A program made the translations under genes and the position numbers. A stretch of DNA of 48,414 bases from Mycoplasmatota bacterium (GTDB lineage: Bacteria; Bacillota_I; Bacilli_A; Izemoplasmatales; Izemoplasmataceae): assembly GCA_030600605.1 (NCBI GenBank), contig JAUVLT010000006.1, forward strand, positions 1-48,414, written 5' to 3'. The stretch's first letter is position 1; every line of letters begins with the position of its first letter. The notes under the pieces are model-generated. The model was not told the origin of the DNA and did not search any database. It saw only the letters and a list, made by a program, of their open reading frames with translations. Of this stretch, positions 34,354 to 42,050 are shown in pieces.

Positions 34354-34403
34354 AGAATATAATTTCTATAGTGGTTTTACCACAGCACATATGTCATATA
34401 TTT
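34354..34403 (-). promoter_or_regulatory. Regulator box and promoter of the secreted protein gene
   Basis: A 25-bp box (34379-34403, inverted copy of 35341-35365) contains ACATATG and TGCTGTGGT on the minus strand. It runs into a -35-like TGGTAA, followed by a 17-base spacer and -10 TATTCT (34354-34359). The same order and spacing occur at the peptide gene. The arrangement fits an activator bound next to or over a weak -35. Confidence 0.75.
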
Positions 34404-34418
34404 AAAAACAACAAACAA

Positions 34419-35330
34419 TTAACCTGTTTGTTGTTTTAATTTTTCTAAATAGAAATCTCTTGCATTTTTCATAGTATCTCTTAATATTGTTTCTTCAAAC
34501 TTTGTCCTTTTCTCTGCTACAAGCATATTTACAATTTTGATTGTATTAAACAATTCACTCTCAAAATCAATAGTATTCCCTAACTTATAGTGTGCTAAAG
34601 CTTTATAATAATAAAAATACTCTAATAAGTATAAAGTGAATTTTCTTCTACAATAAGCTATTGCTTCGCCTGAACTTTCAATTACTTCTTCAAGCCTTTT
34701 AAGTCTGCCTAGATTCTTAATTATCCAAAAATATATTTGAGAGTTATAAAGTCTATTTCCAGATGTGAATATTTTCTTTTCCTTATTCAGAAATAATATT
34801 CTATTTAGAATAAGTTCACGATCATTATCACTATATTCCATTATTAACCCTAACATATACAATTCAATATCATGTAAAAAATCAAGTTTAATTATTTTAT
34901 CAAATACTATAGTGTTTTTCAATACAAATATCAATTCTCTTTTTGAGATTACATTTGTGTAAAAATCATACAATGTTTTTCCTAATGACATGAATTTTTT
35001 ATTCTCTTTATCCTTAATAATCATTTTTGATAAAAGACTAAACAATACTTGAGCCTCATCTAATTTCTTATTGATTACACAATTAAAGTATTGTTGTACT
35101 TGTTTATTCTCTTTTTCTGTATCTACAATAAATTTTTCTATCAATCTATCAATCGAAATATTCAACTTCTTCGATAATTTTAATACAATATCAAATGGTG
35201 GTTCTGATTCTCCATATAAATACCTATAATACTGTCTTTGTGAAATAACATCATGTAAATATTCTTCTTGATTAATATTTCGATCATACCTTAAACTATC
35301 CATAAAGTTTAATAATCTTACAATATCCAT
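34419..35330 (-). CDS. PlcR/Rgg-like (RRNPP-type) HTH regulator with helical-repeat domain
   Basis: A 303-residue protein. The N-terminal HTH covers about residues 1-65 (ISQRQYYRYLYGESEPPFDIVLKLSKKLNI). It is followed by about 230 mostly helical residues that look like degenerate TPR units (for example LYNSQIYFWIIKNLGRLKRLEEVIESS and YYYKALAHYKLGN). This is the design of the RRNPP family (Rgg, PlcR, PrgX), which bind exported-and-reimported peptide pheromones. A 47-residue precursor-like gene is divergent and the same box lies at two promoters nearby, which supports that role strongly by context. AGGAGGGATC precedes the ATG. No other regulatory domain is seen. Confidence 0.78.
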   Translation of the reverse strand: MDIVRLLNFMDSLRYDRNINQEEYLHDVISQRQYYRYLYGESEPPFDIVLKLSKKLNISIDRLIEKFIVDTEKENKQVQQYFNCVINKKLDEAQVLFSLLSKMIIKDKENKKFMSLGKTLYDFYTNVISKRELIFVLKNTIVFDKIIKLDFLHDIELYMLGLIMEYSDNDRELILNRILFLNKEKKIFTSGNRLYNSQIYFWIIKNLGRLKRLEEVIESSGEAIAYCRRKFTLYLLEYFYYYKALAHYKLGNTIDFESELFNTIKIVNMLVAEKRTKFEETILRDTMKNARDFYLEKLKQQTG

Positions 35331-35340
35331 GATCCCTCCT

Positions 35341-35390
35341 AAATATATGACATATGTGCTGTGGTTTAATCCCTTCCGAAAAATTATTAT
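35341..35390 (+). promoter_or_regulatory. Regulator box and promoter of the signal peptide gene
   Basis: The 25-bp box at 35341-35365 is identical to the inverted copy at 34379-34403. It ends in a -35-like TGGTTT, then a 17-base spacer and -10 TATTAT (35385-35390). It starts 10 bases upstream of the divergent regulator's start codon, so the regulator may also control itself from here. It contains ACATATGT and TATGACATA elements, reminiscent of PlcR-box palindromes but not matching that consensus. Confidence 0.75.
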
Positions 35391-35411
35391 GAAGTTGAAG
35401 GAGGGGATGAA

Positions 35412-35555
35412 ATGAAAAAATATGTGTTAGTTTTCTGTCTTCTGTTTATATTTTCAATAATGAGTACTTATTCAACTTCTGCTTACAACAACTTGAATAC
35501 AGTACAGTATATTGATTATGAAGATGAAGATATACCTGAATTAGTAAACTTATAA
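35412..35555 (+). CDS. 47-residue exported peptide pheromone precursor (PapR/Phr-like layout)
   Basis: A short gene with a strong ribosome site (GGAGGGG) and ATG at 35412. The product begins MKKYVLVFCLLFIFSIMSTY, a basic-plus-hydrophobic signal sequence, followed by an acidic middle (DYEDED) and the C-terminus IPELVNL. In length, layout and C-terminal acidic-then-DxP segment it resembles PapR of Bacillus cereus (48 residues, ending SDLPFEF), whose processed C-terminus binds PlcR. Here the active peptide would be a C-terminal segment such as DIPELVNL; that is inference. It faces the regulator gene and is followed by a short gene in the same transcript. Confidence 0.72.
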   Translation: MKKYVLVFCLLFIFSIMSTYSTSAYNNLNTVQYIDYEDEDIPELVNL

Positions 35556-35568
35556 GGTGGTGATTATT

Positions 35569-35844
35569 TTGAGTATTCAGCAATTTGAGATTGAAGTAAA
35601 CGGTATAATTGGGACTATAACAAATTATACTAAAAATCCATATATTGTTGGTTATACAAACTGTTTAAGAAAATATGTGAACGAAAATGAAAAAGATATG
35701 GTTCTTTTGATAATTAAAAAACTTATTGTATGGTATACAATGAATATAGATAGTATATTAAGTAATGAATACATAGCCAATAAATCTGAGCATATTTCAA
35801 CTAAAGAATTACTAGAGCTCACGTTTAAAGAGTTATCAAATTAG
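35569..35844 (+). CDS. Small hypothetical protein downstream of the peptide gene
   Basis: A 91-residue protein read from a TTG at 35569, eight bases after AAGGTGG; GTG codons at 35557 and 35560 lie inside that ribosome site. It has no signal or transmembrane helix and looks mainly helical (NEKDMVLLIIKKLIVWYTMNIDSILS; STKELLELTFKELSN). It starts 13 bases after the precursor stop and shares its transcript and terminator. It could be a processing, immunity or modulatory protein of the signalling system. No family recognised. Confidence 0.6.
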   Translation: MSIQQFEIEVNGIIGTITNYTKNPYIVGYTNCLRKYVNENEKDMVLLIIKKLIVWYTMNIDSILSNEYIANKSEHISTKELLELTFKELSN

Positions 35845-35873
35845 ACAATATACTTTCAAGTAAAAAAATAATT

Positions 35874-35895
35874 AAACGCTTCTTAGCGTTTTTTT
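35874..35895 (+). terminator. Terminator of the signal peptide operon
   Basis: AAACGCT and AGCGTTT around TCTT, followed by further T residues. Confidence 0.9.
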
Positions 35896-36228
35896 ATATT
35901 TTTAAAATTGATTTATCGAGTAGACTATTTCCATCAAATTCATCACCTTGATATTATTTGTTTATATCTTAGGGTGATTCTATAACCCTAACATTCTTAA
36001 ACTCAGCCATTTGACATATTGATAATCCCACAACCTATTCAGAATGGCTCAAATTAATTTCAGTCCTTGCTCAATTGTCTATTAAAATTTATTATTAATT
36101 TTATTTGCTCATAGTCTTTACATCCTTAATTTATTATATCATATATCTAAGAAGGGAAAATATTAAGTTAGTAATTTTATTATCTTACCTTTCGTGTATA
36201 ATGACTTCTAAAATGAAAGGTGGTAATT
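35896..36228. other. Gene-free stretch before the IS3-type transposase
   Basis: About 330 AT-rich bases with no convincing gene. It holds two short inverted repeats: TTAGGGT/ACCCTAA (35969-35991) and AGCCATT/AATGGCT (36005-36049). The IS left end must lie here if the element is complete, but I found no inverted copy of the right-end TGTCCA-type sequence. A TATAAT-like box is visible at 36197-36202 before the transposase. Confidence 0.5.
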
Positions 36229-37344
36229 ATGAATTACACAAGCAAAGAAAAACAATTTATTGTTAACAAGTATTACGAAGGAATTCCTGCTTCTAATATA
36301 GCTAGAGAACATAACATCTCAAGATCTACAATTTATAATTGGATTACTGATTTCAAGAAAATACCCATTAATGAAATGAACATTAGTAAGAATCAACTTC
36401 ATAAAGAAAAAATGAAGCTTGAAAGATTAGAAAGAGAAAACAACATCTTCAATTATGTGATTAAAGAGTTAAATCTATCCAAAAATAAAAAAATTGAATT
36501 TGCTACTTCATTGGATAATGATTATCCCATTCATACTATATGTAGAGTCTTAGATTTACATAGAGCTACTTACTATCATCATAAATATCGAAAGCCTAAA
36601 GTTAAAACAATAGAACTAGATGATCAAATTTATAAGCCCATTATCAAGAAGATTTTCGATAATTCAAAAGGTAGACTAGGTGGAAGGAAAATTAGAAAGA
36701 TAATGATTAAGGATGGATATGAAATTAGTGAGAAAAGAATCTTACGATTAATGAGAGAAATGAAATTAATAGTCAATCAAAAAAGTGATGACTATAATGA
36801 TGCTCATAAGAGAAAATATTTCTATAAACCTAATATTATAAGTAAACTAGATTCAAATACTACACTTAATATGATTTGGGTAAGTGATATTACATATATT
36901 AAAGTGAATTCTGAGCACTACTATTTACATGTGGTTATTGATTTATATTCAAGATTCATTATTGATTACTCTTTAGAAAATCATATGGAATCTACAATTA
37001 TGGTTGAGTTGTTTAAGAGAGCTTATACTAAAAGAAAAAATCCTATAAATCTAGTATTTCACAGTGATCAGGGAGGACAATACAAGTCAAAAATATTTAG
37101 ACAAACTTTAAAAGAATATAATATTACTCAGTCCTTTTCAAAAACTGGATGTCCATATGATAATGCGGTATGCGAAAGCACATTTGCTAGTTTAAAGAAA
37201 GAAGAAATTTATAGATTTATATATAAAGATTTCGATGAATTAGAAGTTGCAATTTATGAATATATTCATTACTTCAATTTCAGTCGTCCACATGCTTCAC
37301 TTAATTATATGACTCCAAATGAATATGAGAATGCCGCTAATTAA
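36229..37344 (+). CDS. IS3-family transposase, single ORF
   Basis: A 371-residue transposase started at ATG 36229 (MNYTSKEKQFIVNKYYEG), with AAAGGTGG eight bases upstream. It has an N-terminal HTH (NIAREHNISRSTIYNWI, about residues 23-39), a coiled coil (KEKMKLERLERENNIF), an HTH_21 segment (IHTICRVLDLHRATYYHH, about 103-120) and an rve/DDE domain. The catalytic residues are the D of VSDITYIK (about 222), the D of FHSDQGGQY (about 284) and the E of CESTFASLKKE (about 320). IS3 elements usually need a -1 frameshift to join two ORFs; here both parts are one ORF. It faces the ssrA 3' end. It appears intact. Confidence 0.88.
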   Translation: MNYTSKEKQFIVNKYYEGIPASNIAREHNISRSTIYNWITDFKKIPINEMNISKNQLHKEKMKLERLERENNIFNYVIKELNLSKNKKIEFATSLDNDYPIHTICRVLDLHRATYYHHKYRKPKVKTIELDDQIYKPIIKKIFDNSKGRLGGRKIRKIMIKDGYEISEKRILRLMREMKLIVNQKSDDYNDAHKRKYFYKPNIISKLDSNTTLNMIWVSDITYIKVNSEHYYLHVVIDLYSRFIIDYSLENHMESTIMVELFKRAYTKRKNPINLVFHSDQGGQYKSKIFRQTLKEYNITQSFSKTGCPYDNAVCESTFASLKKEEIYRFIYKDFDELEVAIYEYIHYFNFSRPHASLNYMTPNEYENAAN

Positions 37345-37353
37345 CGACGTAAA

Positions 37354-37380
37354 AAAGGCCATCAATAACTGATGGTCTTT
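37354..37380. terminator. Terminator shared by the transposase and ssrA
   Basis: AAAGGCCATCA and TGATGGTCTTT pair around ATAAC (one G-T pair). On the minus strand six T residues follow, so it is the best candidate for the ssrA terminator. On the plus strand the T-run is short. Confidence 0.65.
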
Positions 37381-37396
37381 CGTTTAAATAGTAATG

Positions 37397-37416
37397 TGTC
37401 CAGTTTTTACTGTCCA
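37397..37416. repeat. Likely right end of the IS3-type element
   Basis: TGTCCAGTTTTTACTGTCCA contains TGTCCA twice. A similar sequence lies in the same position beside the IS3 remnant (28468-28485). It ends 21 bases from the ssrA 3' CCA. Confidence 0.45.
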
Positions 37417-37437
37417 ATTTACTATCCGCAATCCAAA

Positions 37438-37785
37438 TGGTGGAGTTGAGGGGATTTGAACCCCTGTCCAAAACAGCCGAAACTAAATTTTCTACATGCT
37501 TAGTTCATCAATTATTTTAATTAATAACCAAGTGACAAACAGCCAAGTTATTAACGAGTCCTATTAAATTCTTTTCAAATAGTTAAGACTGCACTATTTA
37601 AATATATTCTACTAACTGTTCTCCATCCTTAAGTCGTAGACTCCAAAAGGGGGAGATCGCGCTTATTATTAAGCTGCGAAAGCGTAATTTTGGTTTCCGG
37701 TTATAATTAACCTAGTGTTTTTACTTGCACAACCAAGGCATGCTTATCAAGCTCTAACTACCCTGTCGAATCCATAAACAACCCC
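37438..37785 (-). ncRNA. ssrA: Transfer-messenger RNA (tmRNA)
   Basis: The minus strand runs from GGGGTTGTTTATGGATTCGA (5', acceptor strand plus the conserved GGATTCGAC) to GGACAGGGGTTCAAATCCCC then TCAACTCCACCA. The 3' CAACTCC pairs with the 5' GGGGTTG (one G-T pair), the T-arm is AGGGG/CCCCT with TTCAAAT loop, and CCA is encoded. About 348 nt. The tag frame reads GNQNYAFAA followed by two TAA stops (37696 down to 37666), the normal ..A(L/F)AA ending. It rescues stalled ribosomes with SmpB, encoded about 275 bases upstream on the same strand. Its 3' end is the source of the core repeats found through the neighbouring island. Confidence 0.96.
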
Positions 37786-37812
37786 ATGTTTAAAAGTGAT
37801 TTTATCCTTTCA

Positions 37813-38001
37813 TTACAAAAGTGTAATTCCAAACCCTATTACTAAAGCACCTATAATAAAATAGTATACTCTTGCACCTGTTTTTCCTAGTAAAGCTTCT
37901 AGACGTTTACCTCTTGTAGTGTTTAAAACTGTCCCAAGTACTGAACCAAAAACAATAATTAAGGTTCCAAGTAGAATCATTATAATTCCGGCTAACATCA
38001 T
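37813..38001 (-). CDS. Small two-helix membrane protein between smpB and ssrA
   Basis: A 62-residue protein, started at ATG 38001 (MMLAGIIMILLGTLIIVFGS) with AGAGGTG just upstream; the GTG at 38007 lies inside that site. There are two transmembrane segments (about 3-24 and 44-60) joined by a short basic loop (NTTRGKRLEALLGKTGARVYY). No family is firmly recognised. It could be a small membrane protein of the immunity-17 kind, or a lineage-specific envelope protein. Confidence 0.6.
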   Translation of the reverse strand: MMLAGIIMILLGTLIIVFGSVLGTVLNTTRGKRLEALLGKTGARVYYFIIGALVIGFGITLL

Positions 38002-38059
38002 TATCACCTCTGTTTATATTATATCACGTATCAAGCAATAAATGAAGAATACTGATTGT

Positions 38060-38506
38060 TTAGTAACGTTCCTTCAATGTTTTTTCAACTCTCCTTAAAG
38101 AGTCTTTTTCTTTTAAGCTTTGTCTCTTATCATAGTTCTTTTTACCTTTAGCAAGTGCTATTTGCACTTTACATAATCCTCGCTCAATATAAACTTTAGT
38201 TGGAACTAAAGTTAAACTATCTTGATTTAATTTGTTTGAAATTCTAATGATTTCTTTCTTATGTAATAATAGCTTTCTACTTCTTGTTTCGTCATGATTA
38301 AAAACATTTCCGTGACTATATTTAGATATATGCATATTAACTAGAAATATTTCTCCATCTTTGATCCTAGCATAAGAATCACTAATATTAACTTTATTAG
38401 CTCTAACACTTTTTATTTCTGTCCCTTTTAAGACAATACCTGCTTCATATTTTGTTAGTAAGAAATAATCATGACTGGCTTTTTTATTCGTAGCAACTAT
38501 CTTCAT
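38060..38506 (-). CDS. smpB: SsrA-binding protein SmpB
   Basis: A 148-residue SmpB. Signatures: NKKASHDYFLLTKYEAGIVLKGTEIKSVR (about residues 6-34), DSYARIKDGEIFLVNMHISKYSHGN (about 43-67), then PTKVYIERGLCKVQIALAKGKKNYDKRQSLKEKD and a basic C-terminal tail needed in the decoding site. It loads tmRNA onto stalled ribosomes. The start has a clear GGAGGTGAT. The rnr-smpB-ssrA order is highly conserved in Firmicutes. Confidence 0.97.
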   Translation of the reverse strand: MKIVATNKKASHDYFLLTKYEAGIVLKGTEIKSVRANKVNISDSYARIKDGEIFLVNMHISKYSHGNVFNHDETRSRKLLLHKKEIIRISNKLNQDSLTLVPTKVYIERGLCKVQIALAKGKKNYDKRQSLKEKDSLRRVEKTLKERY

Positions 38507-38520
38507 ATAATCACCTCCAT

Positions 38521-40620
38521 CTAGATTATTTTGAAATCAATATCTCCATCACTAATATGAGTTTTCATCACTTTAACTTTTACTTTATCCCCAATACGGA
38601 ATATTCGACGTTTACGCTCTCCAATTAAAATCATTAAGTTTTCATCGTATATATAGTAATCATCTCTTAATTCCGAGATATGAACCAATCCTTCAACTGT
38701 ATTAGGTAGTGTAACATATAAGCCAAAGCCAGTTACACTACTTATTATACCATCAAAAACTTTATTGATAAACTTAGAGATATATTCAGCTTTTTTCATA
38801 TCAACTACTTCTCTTTCAAGTAAGACTGCCTTTCTTTCGTTTTCACTAGTTGATGCGGCAATTGCTTGCATATGTTCAAGATAGTAATCAATCACCTTTG
38901 TTGATTGATTACCTTTAAAGAAATACTCTCTTAGTAATCGATGTACAATTAAATCAGGATATCTTCTTATTGGTGAAGTAAAGTGAGTATAATAATCAAA
39001 GGCAAGTCCATAATGTCCAATATTTTGTTCACTATAGATAGCTTTTTGCATACTTCTTAACATCAATAAGTTAATTCCTTTTTCGGCTGAAGTATCTTTC
39101 ACATTTTCAAGTAATTTTTGAAGCTCAAAATGACTAATTTCATTTTTACCTTTTACTTTATATCCAAGAGCATTACTCATTTTCAGTAAACGATGCAATT
39201 TTTCTTCTTTTGGTTTATCATGAACACGATAAATAAATGGTAGATTTAACCAATACACATGTTCAGCTACAACTTGGTTTGCTTTTAACATAAATTCTTC
39301 GATAAGTTTCTCACTAATTCCTCTTTCTCTTACAATAACATCTTCTGCTTTTCCATTTTCATCCAAAATAATATATGCTTCATCTGTTTCAAAATTGATA
39401 CTACCGATGGTATCTCTTTTCTTTTTAAGAATTTTTGCAAGATTTCGCATATCATAAAACATTTCAATTAAATCAACATATTCATTATTAAGATCAACAT
39501 CTCCATTGAATATTTTATTAATCTTTGAATAGGTCATTCTTTTATACGATTTAATAACACTAGGATAAATCTCATAATTAACCACTTTACCCTTATGATC
39601 TATTTCCATATCACAACTAATTGTTAAACGGTCTTTACCCGGAACTAATGAACAAATATTATTACTTAAGTTAACTGGTAACATTGGTATTACCATTCCT
39701 GGTAAATAAATACTTGTTCCCCTTTTATAAGCTTCTTGATCTAGTATTCCGTCTTTTGTAACATAATTACTAACATCAGCAATATGAACACCTAAATGAT
39801 AATTACCATTATCCTTTTTCTTTACGATGACAGCATCATCAAAATCTTTTGAATCTTCTCCATCAATAGTAATAATCATTTCGTCTCTTAAATCTCTTCG
39901 ACCTTCAAGGTCTTCTTTTTTCACTTTAACGTACTTTTTAGCAGTATCAATTACCAAATCACTAAAAACAGGATCAATATTATGTTTTAAGATTTTACTA
40001 ATTATATCGACACCTTTTTCATTTATGTTTCCAATTATACTTGTTATGGTGCACTCAATTTTACCTTTGTAAGCATAATTAATTATTTTCGCTCTTACTT
40101 TGTCAAATTTTCGAGCCCCATTGTAATTTTCTTTTCGAACAATAATACTTTGCTTTATAGTTTTGTCATCACTAATAATATACCCCATACCATCACGATA
40201 TTGAAGTGTACCTATGATGTGAGTATACTTTCGTTCAATAACTCTTCTAATTTCACCCTCAGGTCTAGTTCCTCGTCTATTTCGCGATACAAAAACTAAT
40301 ACCTTGTCTAAATTCATAGCCCCATTCATTGCGTCTCTTGAGATAAAAATATCATCACCTTGAGTATCAACTGGAATTACAAATCCAAATCCTTTTTCTT
40401 TTAAATCTAAATGACCAACAACAAAATCACTATATTTAATAAGGCCATACTCATGAGACTTATTTTCAACAATTAGTGCTTCTTTTGTTAATTGGTTCAT
40501 TGTTTTTACAAGCTCTTTAAATTCAGAACTTGAACTTATTTTAAATATTTCTTTTAAATCATCTATCGATAATTTTCTTGTTGTTTCTTGATTTAATAAT
40601 TCTAGTATTTTATTTTTCAT
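38521..40620 (-). CDS. rnr: Ribonuclease R
   Basis: A 699-residue 3'-5' exoribonuclease of the RNB family. Order: N-terminal winged-helix and cold-shock/OB domains (EKGFGFVIPVDTQGDDIFISRDAMNGA, about residues 75-101), RNB catalytic domain with the metal site DGEDSKDFDDAVIVKK (about 254-269), then the S1 domain (VFDGIISSVTGFGLYVTLPNTVEGLVHISEL, about 615-645). RNase R degrades structured RNA and, with tmRNA-SmpB, the faulty mRNAs of rescued ribosomes. It is followed by smpB after 14 bases. AAGGAGGTTG precedes the start. Confidence 0.96.
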   Translation of the reverse strand: MKNKILELLNQETTRKLSIDDLKEIFKISSSSEFKELVKTMNQLTKEALIVENKSHEYGLIKYSDFVVGHLDLKEKGFGFVIPVDTQGDDIFISRDAMNGAMNLDKVLVFVSRNRRGTRPEGEIRRVIERKYTHIIGTLQYRDGMGYIISDDKTIKQSIIVRKENYNGARKFDKVRAKIINYAYKGKIECTITSIIGNINEKGVDIISKILKHNIDPVFSDLVIDTAKKYVKVKKEDLEGRRDLRDEMIITIDGEDSKDFDDAVIVKKKDNGNYHLGVHIADVSNYVTKDGILDQEAYKRGTSIYLPGMVIPMLPVNLSNNICSLVPGKDRLTISCDMEIDHKGKVVNYEIYPSVIKSYKRMTYSKINKIFNGDVDLNNEYVDLIEMFYDMRNLAKILKKKRDTIGSINFETDEAYIILDENGKAEDVIVRERGISEKLIEEFMLKANQVVAEHVYWLNLPFIYRVHDKPKEEKLHRLLKMSNALGYKVKGKNEISHFELQKLLENVKDTSAEKGINLLMLRSMQKAIYSEQNIGHYGLAFDYYTHFTSPIRRYPDLIVHRLLREYFFKGNQSTKVIDYYLEHMQAIAASTSENERKAVLLEREVVDMKKAEYISKFINKVFDGIISSVTGFGLYVTLPNTVEGLVHISELRDDYYIYDENLMILIGERKRRIFRIGDKVKVKVMKTHISDGDIDFKII

Positions 40621-40658
40621 AAATACAACCTCCTTCTATTGTTTTTTTTGAGAAAAAA

Positions 40659-40679
40659 AAGAACACTTTTTGTGTTCTT
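40659..40679 (-). terminator. secG terminator overlapping its stop codon
   Basis: AAGAACAC and GTGTTCTT around TTTTT, with a run of eight T residues on the minus strand. The stop codon of secG (40678-40680) lies in the first arm of the hairpin. Confidence 0.85.
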
Positions 40680-40899
40680 AAGATACCATTGCCCAAACGC
40701 TAAGCATTATAAATACTACGCTCGTTACAGCAGTAACGCGACTCATAACCAATTCAAACCCTCGTTGTTTTTGGTTGTTGAAAAGTTCACTCTTTTCACC
40801 ACTAAATGCGTTATTAATATTATCTTTTGAACTTTGTAGCACTACTAGTGTAATTAAAAACAATGCTACTATTATTAAAATAATGTCGTTAAAATCCAT
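40678..40899 (-). CDS. secG: Preprotein translocase subunit SecG
   Basis: A 73-residue SecG with two transmembrane helices (about residues 3-22 and 52-71). The linking loop has the family segment VLQSSKDNINNAFSGEKSELFNNQKQRGFE. SecG is the third subunit of the SecYEG channel and aids SecA-driven export. Position before rnr-smpB is conserved in Firmicutes. Size is normal. Confidence 0.92.
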   Translation of the reverse strand: MDFNDIILIIVALFLITLVVLQSSKDNINNAFSGEKSELFNNQKQRGFELVMSRVTAVTSVVFIMLSVWAMVS

Positions 40900-40911
40900 A
40901 ATTCTTTCCTC

Positions 40912-41922
40912 CTATAAGCTTAATCCAATGTATACAAAATAGCTAGCTAGTATTAAAACACTTGGAATAATGTATGTATAAATACTCAAAGATTTCTTTC
41001 TTAGTAAAGCTATCATTAATATTATAGAGTTTATCAGACCTAAAATCAAGAGTAAAGAAATATTTTCTCTTAAGGCTTGATCTGTTACTAAAACATTATA
41101 AATATTTTCTTTATAATTAATGATATCAACAACACTAATTATCGTTAAATTAAAAACATTTGATCCAACAATATTTCCTAGAGCTGCTTCGTAATTTTTA
41201 AGTTTCATTAAAGTAATAACAGCTGTTAATTCTGGTAAACTAGTTGCAACACCTAAGAATATTGCTCCTGCAAAACTAGTACTTAAGTTAAGCTCTGTAG
41301 CTAAATTATCAGTAACGATTGTCACAAAATAACTCGACCCAATAACAACTAAACTCCAAAGAATAAACATAATTGTGATTTTCTTATAAGATAAATCACT
41401 AATTCCATCATCATTTGTGCTTTCTTCTGAATTCATACTTCTAATACTTAAGAAGTAAATAATAATAATTAATAAAGAAATAATATTAAACGTTACCCCA
41501 ATTGATATCCCAATAGTATCGTAATCTAACCAACCAAATCGATTCAACAATAATGGTAAAGCAAATATTACATACATAATAATGATTAATCCGTTAGTTC
41601 TTCTTCCTGATTTTACTTTATTAAAAAATAAATGTTTAATAAAAAATAAATCAGCAACTGCCAGTATTACTATATTAAATATATTACTACCTAAAACATT
41701 ACCAAAAGCTAGTCCTGGTTTAGCCAGTATAACTGTTGATGTAATACTTGTTATAAATTCAGGCATAGACGTAATTGTAGCAAGTAAAACCCCGCCAATT
41801 ACTGCACCGCTAATATTACTTTTCTTATCAAGTTCATCAACAAAGTAACTTAGTTTACTTGTAGCATATATTACTACAAAAGCTAATAAAAAGTACTGAG
41901 CAAAAAGAATACCTGTGTCCAT
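40912..41922 (-). CDS. CaCA-family sodium:calcium antiporter (YrbG-like)
   Basis: A 336-residue cation antiporter with about ten helices in two inverted halves. The alpha-1 repeat reads ATITSMPEFITSITS and GNVLGSNIFNIVILAVADL (about residues 48-95). The alpha-2 repeat reads GVATSLPELTAVITLMKLKNYEAALGNIVGSNVFNL (about 221-256). The two acidic residues in the TSxPE motifs bind the ions. A hydrophilic loop of about 15 residues separates the halves. It likely exchanges Na+ or H+ for Ca2+; ion preference is not readable. It is 12 bases upstream of secG. Confidence 0.9.
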   Translation of the reverse strand: MDTGILFAQYFLLAFVVIYATSKLSYFVDELDKKSNISGAVIGGVLLATITSMPEFITSITSTVILAKPGLAFGNVLGSNIFNIVILAVADLFFIKHLFFNKVKSGRRTNGLIIIMYVIFALPLLLNRFGWLDYDTIGISIGVTFNIISLLIIIIYFLSIRSMNSEESTNDDGISDLSYKKITIMFILWSLVVIGSSYFVTIVTDNLATELNLSTSFAGAIFLGVATSLPELTAVITLMKLKNYEAALGNIVGSNVFNLTIISVVDIINYKENIYNVLVTDQALRENISLLLILGLINSIILMIALLRKKSLSIYTYIIPSVLILASYFVYIGLSL

Positions 41923-42050
41923 GTAATCACTCCTTAAAAACTATTATATTATATATCAACTCAGATAAAAAGTCTATCTATCTTTTTTATACTATAGACT
42001 TAATTAAAAATATAATCTCAATAAAAAAAAATCATTTAGAAGACTTCTTT

